A DNA stretch of 64,000 nucleotides from Atherinomorus stipes (lineage: Eukaryota; Chordata; Actinopteri; Atheriniformes; Atherinidae): contig JALJCO010009027.1 in the NCBI GenBank assembly GCA_023101725.1, positions 248,001 through 312,000 on the forward strand. Direction: 5' to 3'. Below the pieces are notes generated by a model. It saw only the letters and a program-made list of their open reading frames with translations, ran no database searches and was not told the origin of the DNA. The translations under genes and the position numbers were made by a program. Positions 24,200 to 36,456 of this stretch are shown here, in pieces (the first letter of the stretch is position 1; the number at the start of each line of letters is the position of its first letter).

Positions 24200-24780
24200 G
24201 GCTGTTAAAAAAAAGAAAAAAAATGGACGTAGCATCCAATTACATCTGGGCGTTTCCCACCGTCACCATCTTGCCGTGTCACGTATGTCATAGCTCTACT
24301 AAAATTGGCAAAGACAGGGCTGCTCTGAGCCGCGGGGGCAGATGATTGACAGCCAAGCTAATGCTAACCGAGCTAATCTGCAGTGAACAGGAATGGACAA
24401 AGATAGGTTGTTTGAAGGTAAGACGCACTCAAACTTGCTTTTAACCAACTAAAAACCACCGTTGTGCAACTCTGCTACAGACTGAAGCCTTCCTGGGAGC
24501 AAGCAGGGAATAGCCTAGGAAAAAGGCACCCGGTTTGCTGCCTGTCAATCAAAAGGACACACCTCTAATTATGCGTAATTTAACAGATGAGTTATAAAAA
24601 AAAAAAATCACGCTCCTCACAGTTAACATGGTAAACTGGAACAACAGCTTTAAACCTAAAATAATTTTTTAACCAGGCTGTAAACATGTTTATTTCTGCT
24701 GTGAAGTTGGTCTCTTTAACATGGGAGTCTATGGGGATTTGCTCTGTTTTGGAGTCAGCCCCCTTGTGGATGAAGAAAGA
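24200..24780. repeat. Probable dispersed repeat
   Basis: Includes TAACATGGGAGTCTATGGGG and GGAGTCAGCCCCCTTGTGG, strings I associate with a frequent fish repeat. Open frames across it have stops in all likely protein frames. Confidence 0.4.
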
Positions 24781-25394
24781 ACTACAATTATTTAACTTCT
24801 GGGCTTGCCCCTTGCTCATGATGCAGAAATTAGCTGTGGAAATCAATGTTTTTCTTAAAGAGAAACTGCGTTTCACTCAGGCTTGTTTGAACAGGTCATT
24901 ACATTGAGTAATAAGGCATGTCTTATTGTTTGTGTGGGGTTAGATGAGTTCTGAAACCTGGTAAATACTGATATGTGAAACCGTAAAAATGAAGTGACTG
25001 TATCTCTTTTTGGAAAAAATAATGGTTCAGGCTCGAGTCTTTTAAAGTAGCTTGATAATACAATGCATTTGAATTTGAGAAAAGTTCTGCAAGTATAATA
25101 TACGGCTTCATTATGAGTTGAACAAAAGCTTCAGAGAAGCACTGCTTATCAATGTTGTCATTCCCTCTATAATATATGTCATTACTCGTGAGGTTTTTGA
25201 AACCTTAACTAGCAGCAGCTTTTGTATGTGAGGAAGAGAAATGAGGAAATATAGAGAGGATTCTAATGCAAATTTATCATTTCCTTTGTGAAATAATACA
25301 GGCTACATTAAAACTTCCCTCAACTTAAACTCTGACAGAAATTACTATTGACTTGCAAATCAAACAGTAAGCCCCAGACACCCAATCTCATCCA

Positions 25395-25621
25395 GAAATA
25401 GAGGAAAGAGGGAGAGAGAGCTTGGACATGGAGAGGAGACAGATGGGAATGGGAAGAAGCGACAGACGGAGGGAGAGACAGACAAGAGAAAACAAGCGAG
25501 TGTAGAAAAAGAAGAAAGGATGGGAAGAGGGAAGCGAATGAGAGGGAGAAAAAAAACAGAGGAAATTCGAGAGAGGAGAAGTGACAGAGGAGTGCATGCA
25601 GGACAAAGAGGAGGAGGGATA
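25395..25621. repeat. Polypurine tract (R-rich strand +)
   Basis: About 225 bp composed almost wholly of A and G, with GAGAGGGAG and GGAGGAGGG words. Such mirror-like purine runs can form triplex DNA; no other role is evident. Confidence 0.85.
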
Positions 25622-26010
25622 ATTAGCCACAGTCTAGCAGCCTGACAGATCTGTTAGACCACTTTAGCTCTCATCCACTAGTGGTGGGTACTTCATTACC
25701 AGCCTGTTTTCTCCCTCTCCTCCATTTCTCCTTTACTTTCTCCGTTTATGCGTCTAACACTCGTGTGTCACCTGTCCATTCTCTCCTTGATTTACTCATA
25801 ATGCGAATGAAAAATCTTTATTATTAACATAATGGATGAGGAGACCGCTTCGGCTTGTTAACTCTGCATGTGAAGACATTGCTAGAGACAAAAGAAAGAT
25901 ACATAAATGTCTAAGAATGTCATCAGAGGGCAGTCGTACTGCACGTGTGTGATTATATGACTAAATTGTGGTTGCCAAAAAAGCTGCAATACATTTGCCT
26001 GAGTTTTTAA

Positions 26011-26726
26011 TCAGGATGCTCGATGTTGGCTTCTTTACCGATATCCAATGTACCGATATTGTCCAACTTTCAATTTCTCATGTACAGTATGAACCAATGC
26101 TGATCTATGCAGATAACCATGAGGTTGTATCGCTCATATTTTGAGAGACACAACTATATTATGCATTTACAGCAAAGATCCCAAAATAGCGTTAACTCAG
26201 CCAGATGAGTTCATTTTGGACATCTGGCTGCAGGCATTAGCCACCATGTGGCTAATTATAATGCTTCTGACAACTTGGTAACGTAACCAACAACTTAAAA
26301 CCAGACATATTATAAGCAGCTTCAAAGCAGGTCAGTCTGTAGCAGCAGCAGCTGCACCGTAGTCACATGACTCTGAAAGGAATGCTGGGATATGAAGTTC
26401 TTCCAGGATAACAGGAACTTTTCTACATGCTGGACCGCTGTTAATGGAACAAGATGTGGGAAGATTTATAACAGAACAAGAGCTAGCGAAATTTTATTAG
26501 TAAAAATATCAGTACAACAAAGCTGATACTGATATTTTCCCATATCACATTTTAATGCCGATATCGGCAAATAATATCGGTGGACAGAGATAGCATCTAA
26601 ATCTTGCAAGATTCCATTAGTAAAAATATTGGCATGATAAAACCAATACCAATATTTTCTGACATCACATTTTAATGCGGATATCTGACGACAATATGGG
26701 TTGGTCGATATTATCAGACATGTCTA
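26011..26726. mobile_element. hAT-like MITE, TAGGGATG family, copy 3
   Basis: Starts TCAGGATGCTCGATGTTGG and ends TATCAGACATGTCTA. Flanking 8-mers gtttttaa (26003-26010) and gtttttga (26727-26734) agree at 7 of 8. The right end is duplicated internally: the block at about 26500-26580 is repeated, diverged, at 26615-26690. Confidence 0.85.
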
Positions 26727-28785
26727 GTTTTTGATATATAATATGGAAGCATTGATGTAAGGATCACATTGCCAGGAACCTACAGTTCCATATGTTAGCA
26801 TTTATCCTTTTGGCATTTTTTGCCTGTTTTGTTGCATTACAACATGAATTTAAATTAATTTGTTCTGTGATTTTATCTAATGGAGCAAAATGCTGCAGAG
26901 TCTCATTCCAAAGAAAAGTGATGTACAGGAGTTCAGCCGGAAATCCTTAGTGTTGAAGCAAGATTGAGTTCTACAATATATTGGAATAATTTAAATCTTT
27001 CAATAGTTGCTTGTTTTTTTGTTTTGCAAAATTGAAATTATTTTGCTGTTGATCAAATGGTTCAACCCCATGAAAATAGGTTTAATTTCCAAGTTTTAAT
27101 GCAAGTAAATGGAAAAATACCTGCAGTTCTCCACTACTTGCAGCTCATTCACAAAGTCTGCATCTGTTAAAACACATCAGCTAGCCATGCAGCAGGAGTC
27201 TCTTTTATTCAGACAGACAGAAATAGACACACACAGGCTCCCATATCCAATATTTCAGAAAGTAAAGCTGTGTGTGGTCTGAGTTTAAAGCTAAAATTAC
27301 AGCTTACTGTGTTTCTATAAGTTGAAGTGCAAACAAGCCCACTTTTCCCTTCTCCAGTTTCATCGTACTCTCTGTCCTACAAAGCAGTTCTTTATAGCTG
27401 TTGCATGCAAGATTTTTTATAGTTTCTAAGGGAACGACGTGTCTGTTTCTTTTATCCTTGCATTATACATTTTTAATGATACTGTAACAAAATGTGCTCA
27501 TTATACATGTGGGAGATGATAACGGAAGCTTATACAGTTAATAGTCGAAAGGTATTTGATGGTGTGCCTCTTTGTCTGTGTTTGCATAGTTTTGCCAACT
27601 GGTACATGTAAGTACCCCCTCCCCTTCCTCCTCCCCATCCCCTCACATGCTGTCAAGGCCCTCAACAGTGGACTTCCAGCACTGTCATCCTAATTTACTG
27701 TCGGACATTTTCATTAGGCATTCAATGGCAGGTGTGCGCTGTGATGAGCGTCACATTTGATTAGAGCTTTGCTAGAGGCTGACCTGTGGAGAAAAAAGGT
27801 TAGCAATGCTTGTCAAATTTTATTAGCCAGAAGGCAGTCTTTGTAGCTCGTGCAAGGAACGGAGAGATGAGATGAAAGAGGAGTGAGAAGAGAGGCCAAA
27901 GTGCAGAGATGTGAGGACTTCTGAAAGGTGTGTTGTAGAACGCAGAGCTGTGCTAAGAAAAAGAGGTGGAGGTGAGCGTGTACGCTAAGTAAATGGCAGT
28001 TCGTTGAGCGTGTTGGCAGATTTTTTGCCACGGTTCATGTAACGGCATGAAGATAACATGGCTGTGAGTTTACCTGACACCGTGACAAAGTGGAATTCTT
28101 CAATGACTCTGGACAGGCTCAACTAATTATTGAATTCTCTCGGACGATGCTACACGATCTATTTGATCCTGATTTGTTGGGTCATTTTGCACCTCCTGAA
28201 CATGTCTGCTGCTTTTTCATCTTCTCCATTGTGGTATGGCAGGGAAGACACAGCCCCCCCGCCCCCCCCCCTCCCTGCTCACAGAGGGAGTGTTCCAGGA
28301 GTCATTGTGATAGATGCAGTTGCAAACAAAACTGCATCTTGTTTTCTGCCATGGATTCGGTTGTCAGACATCTGCCTGAGGAAGCGCTTTAAAAAGAAAA
28401 AGGTTCCCTTGAAAACAGCTCATCATCAGTGTAGGCTGAATATTAAGCTGTGCTTATTTATCCGTGCTCTGTCTGAGCAATTAAAATGTTTTTCGTTTTG
28501 TGTTCAAGCAGCTTCAAGCATTTCTTTAGTATGCAGTCAGTTAGAGGGAGCGGAGTGTTACTGAAGGCTGGAGTTTAGTCATTTCATGACTGCAAACTTG
28601 TCTAACAATCAAAAACAGATGTGATGAGTAATGTGATCGTTGCATTAACAGGGATTGATTGCTATTAAAGCCTGAGTTGAGGTCGGTTTATCCATGTTGA
28701 GGTCAAACTATCAAGAAAAATTTCCAATAGATTGTCAGAATGTAACTAAGTTTGAGTTTTTAGCTGCAATTAACTGAGTTCCTGC

Positions 28786-29190
28786 CTTGAGGAGTGGTGT
28801 TCGAGTATCTTGGGTTCTTTTTCATGAGTGTGGAAAGGATGGAGATGGAAATTGAGGAAGATGAGCCAGAAGACAGTGCTCTTGATTTACTAGTTGATCT
28901 ATACTCCCACCTTCACCAATAGTCTTAAGCTGGTTAGTGACCAAGGAACCAGCTTATGGGTGCACATGTCTGAAATGAGTGCCTGGGTTCTCCCTTTAGA
29001 GATGGGATGAAAAGCACGGCCGTCGGGTAGAGGCTTTGCCACTGCTCCTCCTCAGCTACAGGAGCGAGATGAGGTAGCTCGGGCTTCCGGTAAAGAAGCT
29101 TCCCGGTGAGGTTTTCCAGGCATGTCCCACCTGGGTAGACCCACGACAGTAGAGGGACTACGTCTCTCAGCTTTAAGGTTTAATGGGTAG
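28786..29190 (+). mobile_element. Non-LTR retrotransposon 3'-end fragment, copy 2
   Basis: GAGTATCTTGGGTTCTTTTT, GGAGATGGAAATTGAGG, TTAGAGATGGGATGAAAAGC, AGGTAGCTCGGGCTTCCGGT and GAGGGACTACGTCTCTCAGC follow the same order as in the LINE copy at 30805-31710. Frames are badly broken; a segment is deleted between the first and second halves. Confidence 0.8.
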
Positions 29191-29741
29191 TCTGAGTATG
29201 AAAAGCTAAAAAATAAGTGATGGGGTGATTTCTATAAGACATAGTCATTGGTCACACATTTCTGTCATGTTACTACTGTATATTACTTCAGCCAAATCAA
29301 CTGGAAAGTAGATCACAGCTTTGTGACAAGCAATGCCTCTCTGCAGAGAATGGTACATCTGTGTAATTCTGATCAGACCTGCGGTGTTTGTGCATGACTC
29401 AATGGCATAAGTTGTGTTTCTTTGCAAAAAAGTTACAGCAGAAGGTTCCAGTTAAAGCATATGAACCGTGTGCCTTTTTTTTAGGCCTCTGCTCAATAAT
29501 TGCATACCCATAATGAAATGAGAATATCTGCAACCACAAGGTCAATGTGAATACTTTCAGTCATAATAAAGAAACTGAGTAGAAGTACAAATAACAGTAT
29601 TTGTGTTACTGGTGAAGAATAGATAAAGATGTTACTTTTTATATATGACTAAAGGTTCAGGCTTGCCCAAAAAGACACATTCAGAATGAATATCAATATC
29701 GTTTTGGAATGGTGCAGCTGTAGCTCTTAGCTTCTATCAAA

Positions 29742-30442
29742 TTAAGGCGAGACACTACAGGCAAATAGGGTAAAAAATTTAACTAACTGGTATCACCATG
29801 AAAATTTCCTGGTTTATTCCTCACATTAGGGCTATCATTTTTTGTATTGCAAGTTTTCTGAAATTTTATGTTTAAATATGCAAATTAGGTGTTACATAGC
29901 AAAAAAATGTGCTAATTTGCATGTATTTCTAGGAAAAATATCTAAACACAGGATTAAACCAGGTTCAAAGTTTCTTTTGAACTTATTTCACATATTAAAG
30001 TCAAAAGTTTCTACATAGATCATTTTACAATTTAGAATATACTGTCAACAACCAGAAAAAATAATTTTTTGGCATATTTTGGGGATGAAATGTTCTATAA
30101 ATCAGGCTGTGAATGAGATATAAAAAAATCCTTCTGTGAAAACTTTAAGAATACAGTCAGGAGCAAAACTTGAGAGTTTGGTTTCTGTAAGTGCTCCTGA
30201 AGTAGAGATTTTTTTTTTTTACCTGGAATAAGAGAAAAAACTCATTTTGAGAAAACAGCCTTTAAAGTTTTGGATTGTAAAATTCTCCACATTTTTGTTC
30301 TATAAAACTATCTACAGACATCAGATTTTTTTTTTACTCTAGTCTGAAAGGAAACATGTGGAAGGAGGGAAAAAACCAAAAATCTCAAAATTGACCAGGT
30401 GATGAAAAAAAGTTTTTTTTTACCTGTAGTGTCTCCCCTTAA
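29742..30442. mobile_element. TTAA-bounded element with CGAGACACTACAGG ends
   Basis: Left TTAAGGCGAGACACTACAGG, right CCTGTAGTGTCTCCCCTTAA: inverted termini with TTAA at both edges. The 701-bp interior is AT-rich with no ORF. A separate copy of the TTAAGGCGAG word occurs at 30523. Confidence 0.82.
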
Positions 30443-30804
30443 AGTACAATATTCAGACATTTCAGAGGCCAACTCTGATAAAATCAGGTGGAACAAATTT
30501 AAAGCGGTTTTAGTACAGACAATTAAGGCGAGGTCTTCAGATGGCCATTTTGGCACCATTTGGTTCCTCAGTTGGGCGACCTCAGGTTTTAGTTAGACGA
30601 TATAATACGATACGAATACAATTGTCCCCAAAGGGAAATTTTGGGCTGAAATGCTGTTACATACATGAAATTGTATGTGCGTGAAACCCAACTCATGAAA
30701 TATCAAAGCGGAAAATGTCTCAAAGGTTGGAGACCCTTAACTTTCATTGCTTGGTTATGAGAAGCCTTCCAGTTTATGTTTTCAGGAAAGTGTTCCTTAC
30801 CGTA

Positions 30805-31710
30805 CTAACTTTTTCCACTTATCTGAGGTTGGGTCACGGGGGCAGCTGCCTGAGCAGGGAAGCCCGGACTTCCCACTCCCTGACCCTGACTACAGCCGCA
30901 AGCTCATCCAGGAGGATCCAGAGGTGTTTCCTGGCCAGCCGAGAGACGTAGTCCCTTCAGCGTGTCCTGGGTCTTCCCTGGGGCCTTCTGGGGTGTGCCC
31001 GGAACAACTCACCAGGGAGGCGTCTAGGGGGCATCCTAACCATGTGCCCCAGCCACCTCATCTGGCTCCTCTCAATGTGTACTTTGAGCCCCTCCCGAAT
31101 GACCGAGCTCCTCACCCTATCTCCGTTTTCAGACTTGCATTGCGGAACATGAGCGGTAAAGTCCATCCGCTCTTTAAACGGACTCGTCTTCTCAAACATG
31201 CTGCTTTGTTGCGGACTTATTCTGTCCCTGGTGCTTTAAGACATCAGGAAATGTTACAGAAAAGTCAGAACAGCCCCACTCTCCCTTCAAACCCGCCCGG
31301 AACATTTCCTTGTGCATTCAGCCAAAACGACGTGCCGCAACATTTTCGCTCTCATGACATGGGGTCCAGCCGGTACATGTCCGCTACATCTCCGGGGTAA
31401 AAGAGCGGATCGCATGTCTGAATGCAGCGTTATAAAGGACAGTCCGCAATATTACAGCTTTCCAGTGCAAGTCTGGCAAGGGCTTAAGAGAGAGCCCGGC
31501 CACCCTGCGGAGGAAACTCTTTCGGCCACTTGTACCTGCAATCTCGTTCTTTCGGTCACTACCACCAGCGATATGAACGTAGATTGCTGCAGACGCAGCA
31601 CCGATCAATCTCCCGCTCCATTTTTCCTCCGAGATACTTTAACTCCTCCGCCTAGGGCAGGACCCCACTCCCAACCTGGAGAGTACACTCCACCTTTTAC
31701 CAGGTGAGGA
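30805..31710 (-). mobile_element. Non-LTR retrotransposon 3'-end, copy 3 (antisense), interrupted
   Basis: Read on the - strand: GGAGTTAAAGTATCTCGG, an RIGAASA-like block, FLRRVAGLSL, then after the insertion GDRVRSSVIREGLK, IERSQMRWLGHMVRMPPRRL and a PQGRPRTR end, finishing near CCCAACCTCAGATAAG. These are ordered pieces of the C-terminal part of a teleost LINE polyprotein. It is the best preserved of three copies but has stops, a deletion after the IGAASA block, and a 360-bp insert. Long + strand frames here are antisense to it and are not genes. Confidence 0.87.
31123..31482. mobile_element. Fold-back DNA element inserted in the LINE
   Basis: Sequence not belonging to the LINE separates its GGGCTCTCTCTTAAG and GAGATAGGGTGAGGAGC parts. 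The ends, CCGTTTTCAGACTTGCA and (reverse complement of the right) CCCTTGCCAGACTTGCA, agree at 14 of 17. The arms share a further AAAGAGCGGAT word. The duplication length is unclear. No coding capacity. Confidence 0.8.
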
Positions 31711-32999
31711 ACATGGCTTCAGATTTGCCATTGTCCAATTCGATTTGACATTATTCCAACAAATGTTTAGTGTGTAATATTCTTACACTTTTCTTCATCC
31801 ACAGATCTGTTGAGATCGGTTGAATTTTTCATCAAACCTTCAGGGTAGCTGTCTAAACTGAAAGTGATTTCCGCCATCCTTTTAAAACCAGCACAATGCT
31901 GTAGCTTTCAGTATGATTCAAACTGCTAACAGACAGATGTACAAACCTGTTTGTTTCATAGAATTTGGCAGAAACCATCATTTTTCCCATCACTTTTACT
32001 TCAGAGCGCCACCAGGGAACCGAAGACTGACCATACACTTTGATGTGTGCTTACTTCCAGCATACAAGCAAAGAAAAATCTGCCAGCTTTAGCTTTTTCC
32101 CCCTCGGTGTGTTTTGCTTGAATCAGCTAGCCACAGCAAGAACAAGTCACCAAACCAGCCGGCGGCGGTGCACAGTTCCTAATTAGTCTGCCCTCACACT
32201 GGCTAACACCACAGGACAGTTGCTTTCCTCCCACTTTTTCTCTTCCTCACTTTCATACAACTAACAGTTTTGTTCACACTCCAGTCGTCCTGTTCTGTCT
32301 TTTACTCCTGTCCAAGTTGCCGTCTCGCTCTTTATGTTGCTATTTCTTTCATTTGGTCTTCAGATCCTTTTTCTTGCTTTACTGCCTCATCTTCTCCCAC
32401 TATGCTCTCAGATCACACCCTGATATTCTGAAATATGGATGAAATAAGAGAGTTAAAGGGAAACCACATCTTGCTTAAGTGATGTCAAACCCTGCGGTTG
32501 AGATAATACAGCAAAATATCACTTAATGGATGTATTGCTTAGATGTAGTCGATATTATTTACATGCCAGGCACTCAGACGGAAACATTTTTTAAGAAGAT
32601 GAGTACAAAGTGCCGTTTTCCTGCACAGTCTGGCTTTTAGATTAGATTACGTGAATCCACTGCAAGATGTTGCTTATTCTTTTGTAACATGATAACAATA
32701 AAAAAGGTTTTTTCATATGTTGAGACTGAGGATTCAGATTGATTCTGATTCTTTTGTCATCATTAACAGTCTTGTATCACACTAGTCAATTAGTAGCGCG
32801 GCAGCTCAGTAAGGCTTACAACAGTTGTGTTTACACATCTGGCCTCAGGCCTGCAGACAGCAGCACTTATAAGCGGCTGATGACAGCAGGGTAGCTTACC
32901 TGTCTCAATCCCAACACACATTGGCGAGGACATGCACATAGAAAAACACACACATGCACATTTATCCCTCTCCGTTCGGGATGCAGCCTGCCGCATCGT

Positions 33000-33200
33000 C
33001 AACCCGTCAAGCTGCTAATGTTTTATCTGGAATCGGCCTCCATCTTCAGCCATTAATATGATAATGTTTGGCGTTGTCAGTGATGGAGGCCGCGGCATAA
33101 TGAGATAATTACAGTGTTGTTTCATTTGGAGAGCGACACGCACGCTCAATCAAAATGGCAGGCCTAATTACGAGCCCAGGGATTGGCTAATGGGATCGTG
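33000..33200. promoter_or_regulatory. Possible conserved non-coding stretch
   Basis: Repeat-free, with closely spaced TAATATG, GATAATTACAG and CCTAATTACGAG words that resemble homeodomain-type sites. Only composition supports this. Confidence 0.2.
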
Positions 33201-34815
33201 AGAAGAGGGGTGTCATGGAAAATAAGAAAGGAGAGAAGCAAAGTTTTAACCTGAATCTGTCTGAGGGTTTGTTTGTTTTTTTCTGAGGAAGGGTGGTAGC
33301 ACAATAAGAGGGATAAAAAAAAAGAGGACAATAAATGAGTGTGAATATTCTAGTAGTTCAGTTTTCAGGCTGCATCACTTGATTAGATTGATTAGTTGCA
33401 TTGAAAGCAGCCATTGCCTCAATCTTAAGAAGCAACAATTAGCGCAATATTGCTCCCGATGCTGCTTCAGATATCCATCTTTATAAAACAGAAGCATCTG
33501 CGCTGGCATTTTACTGCAGCACGCAAACTTTTGGAAAGTTGTTCCCTCATGGCAGAAAATCAGGATTGATTTGGGTGCTAGGAGGGACTCTGCAGCAGTG
33601 GAGGGGGAGGGGTACACACACATTCGTGCAGAACACTTTGCAGACTGGCAAAGAAGTTTGAGTGACTCAGCCGTCTGTCCCCAATGACATGAATAGAGGA
33701 TGGGCTGCATTAAATCAGGTTTCAAGAAACACAGCTGAAACATTGTCACAGTGTGTCCCACGTGCTGAAATTACAATAGCTCATGCACACAGAAGTACAC
33801 ACTTTTGTACAAACCTGATATTGTAGTTCCAAACTAACACTCAGTGAGGCAGATCTTCTAATTAAGGACAGGGTCACAAGAGAGACTTAAACATGGAGGC
33901 TATGTGCTTCACCTTCACTAATGAACCTCTCTATCTGCTCGTCTCCACTCGCTTCTGGTCAATATCTGCCTGCAGGTCAGAACACGCTTCACAAAGGGTG
34001 TGTGTGTGTGGAGTGTCTTCAGTCTTAGATGCAGATTTTTCATTGAAAGTTAGATTTTTGTCCACATATTACAGTTTTTTTTTGTCTGAGGTTGAATATC
34101 TTTATGCAGCAAGCATCTCCTGAGGGTGAAAAACGCAAACGAGCATCATATCAGTGTCAATATTAGATACCCGTTTCCACGGCAGCCGGTAAACACAGAT
34201 AAAAGACAGCAGTATGTCGTACTTTGGTAGCGCATCCTGAGGGATTGTGCTCGCTCATGCGCGTACCGTTTGTCTGTTGCCATGATGTGTTTGTGTGTGC
34301 GTGTGTCCACACCCTTGTTTATGTGTGCCCAGCTGTGTACTCTCAGCTGTGTGTGGCTTATCTGACATTAAGGTCCAGTGAGCATGATGATGTTTCTCTT
34401 TAAGTTTTGTCCCCATTCTGTCTTGTTCTTATCTCCACACAGGCATTTTTTTTTTTTTGGCTTTGGTTTTTTCATTTTCACCTTTTGGTTTCTAACAAAG
34501 GTCCAGTTCAGCTCCACCATTTGGGCTTGAGTCATATACGTATATCTAGGGTAGAGCTGAATGATTAGTTGCATTTGCATTTGAATTGCAATTTTAATTA
34601 CAAAATTGCAGTTTTGTAATCGCGCCGTCATGTGATTTTCTCACATCATCTAGTCACATGAAGTAAGCAGTGAAAGTGGTCCTGCTGAAGAACACGCATA
34701 TTCAGAATCAGCTCCCTGAAATTACAAATGACATCAGGCTCCTCTGAATCAGTCACTGAAAGTGACACTTCTGCAGATATCTTCGTTCCAAAACAGCACA
34801 TCAGCTGTGTGAGAC

Positions 34816-34950
34816 TACTTTGGTTTCCATAAAAATGACAAAGAACAGCGTCAGGTATTGTACCGAACATGCCGAGCAAAAATCGCTTCTTCACGTGGCA
34901 ATACATCAAACTTGTTTCAACATTTAAAGCACCATGATCACTATTTTTTT
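34816..34950 (+). pseudogene. BED-type zinc finger remnant of a hAT transposase
   Basis: A 45-codon frame beginning YFGFHKNDKEQRQ and continuing to CRAKI, RGNTSNLFQHLKHHD, the BED finger pattern of aromatic start, C-x2-C and H-x(3-5)-H. The first zinc-binding Cys is Tyr here (residue 16), Cys19 remains, and the His pair is at 36 and 40. The frame has TGA immediately upstream and TAA right after the finger, so no functional protein can be made. BED fingers bind DNA in hAT transposases and host genes derived from them. Confidence 0.82.
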
Positions 34951-35429
34951 TAAGTAGAACGAACGAACAAGTACTTTACTATAGTCCTTTGAGTTCACAG
35001 TTAACTCTCCGTTAGTTATCGGGGAGTTTCTCTGCACTCTAAAGGCTGCTGCAGTACAGCTGAGAAGAGCAGCTCACTACCTAGACACCAACAAACTGAA
35101 ATCGACGAAACTCTGAACTCGTTCATTCTACTTAAAGTATTGATGAAATGAAGGAGTTTTGCTGCAGATAATACCTTATATAGAGGCTGCCTTGTCTCTC
35201 CCATTTTATGGATGTACGCTGAAGGGCAACTCAACGTAATATCTTATGAAGGAGTCAAAGTGATCCAGAAATTTTACTGGTGTGTAAATGAACGTATAAA
35301 CTCCTTTGTATAAACACCTTGTGGAAGGATCCATTGGTTTAATCATGTTTTTGTTACAATGAACTGATTGCTTTCCTGTATTTCATGGGGAAATACTTCA
35401 TGGAAAACACATGAAAAAAAATCACATTT

Positions 35430-35861
35430 TAAAGGGACTAGAGGCAAAATTAAGAAATGAAACTCGAGACTGCCGCGACTGGCGCTTCAGGTAACTGCAG
35501 CCACGAGCCAAGCCGTCACGGGAGCGTGCACAAACTGTTGATCTGGATCTTTTGCTGGCGGCAGAAGAATCCATACCTATCGCTTACAGTGTTTGAATTT
35601 ACCGCGACCATCTTCTTTCTGTATCAAAACTGTCAGGGATGCGGATGTAGCGTCATTTGACGTCACGTCTGCAGGGCAGCGCGGGAAATTCGGCCACCGA
35701 ATTGCAGCGCATTTTGCAGCACACAGCCTGTTAAAGGCAACGGAGAGAAACGTGGGTGGAAACGATATTTTTGGTATTTAGCGCTTCATCACCCATTAGC
35801 ATAAAAAAAATGGACATACATGTTTGGGTTTTTTTAAATTCCTGCCTCTAGTCTCTTTAGA
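35430..35861. mobile_element. MITE with TAAAGGGACTAGAGGCA ends inside the hAT relic
   Basis: Left TAAAGGGACTAGAGGCAAAA, right TTCCTGCCTCTAGTCTCTTTA: inverted termini. Flanks atcacattt (35421-35429) and atcgcattt (35861-35869) agree at 8 of 9, so insertion was into the terminal region of the older element. It is more GC-rich than its surroundings. Confidence 0.82.
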
Positions 35862-35908
35862 TCGCATTTGCAATATTGATTTTTTCCCAGAATTGTTCAG
35901 CCCTAATC

Positions 35909-36456
35909 CAGGGTTCTTGCAGGGTCTTAAAAAGTATAAACATGTCTAAAATTCTGAATTTAGGTCTTAAAAAGGGCCATTTTTTTTTATCTAGGATCTT
36001 AAATTTGACCTAGAAAAGTCTCTTTTTTTTTTTTTATTCCCGAGGAATGAATACACTGAATAATATATCAGAGGTTGATTCTGTCCATCTTTCTGAAAGG
36101 TTCAGACAGCTACAAGGGATATTTTCAATTTCTTTTTCAATTTTTTTTAATTAATATACAATTAAATGAATTTTTTCTTGAGTTGCGCTTGAGTTAACAT
36201 TAATGTCTGTGTCTATTATTTGATTCAGTTGTCCACTAAAACACTTTTTTTTTTTTAAGTTACTTTTTGGGTCAAATATCATGTGATTAATCAATAAATT
36301 TCAAAGTCTGTATTTAGTTTTTTTTTATCAAGTCCTATTTTGAATTTCTGGGATTATTTGAATGTTTCTAATAATGCATCATGTTGGTCTTAAATTTGAT
36401 TTATAAAGGTTTTAAAAGGTCTTATATTTAAGCTGCTGAAACCTGCGGGAACCCTG
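35909..36456. mobile_element. hAT-like MITE with CAGGGTTC ends
   Basis: CAGGGTTCTTGCAGGGTCTT at the left and CCTGCGGGAACCCTG at the right are inverted repeats. The interior is T-rich with repeated GGTCTTAAA words. It sits three bases from the right end of the BED-bearing relic and about 280 bp before exon C. Confidence 0.8.

Larger units (their letters stand above)
34547..35905 (+). mobile_element. hAT transposon relic with BED zinc finger remnant
   Basis: Left end TAGGGTAGAGCTGAATGATT and right end AATTGTTCAGCCCTA are inverted, followed inward by ATTTGCATTTGAATTGC-like sequence on both sides, a terminus frequent in fish hAT elements. A BED-finger remnant lies at 34816-34950 and a MITE is inserted at 35430-35861. 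The catalytic core of the transposase is not present. Confidence 0.82.

Noticed and set aside
24013..24345. 110-codon frame starting in Cys-Val repeats.
   Set aside because: The start is a translated TG microsatellite and the rest lies in a probable dispersed repeat.
28090..28564. Two overlapping + strand frames of 100 and 144 codons.
   Set aside because: They overlap each other, include poly-C derived proline runs, have no splice signals and no recognisable family.
30747..31400. A 217-codon open frame on the + strand, the longest in the window.
   Set aside because: It runs antisense through a LINE 3' end and then through the fold-back insert; its Pro/Ser-rich peptide is the shadow of the LINE reading on the - strand.
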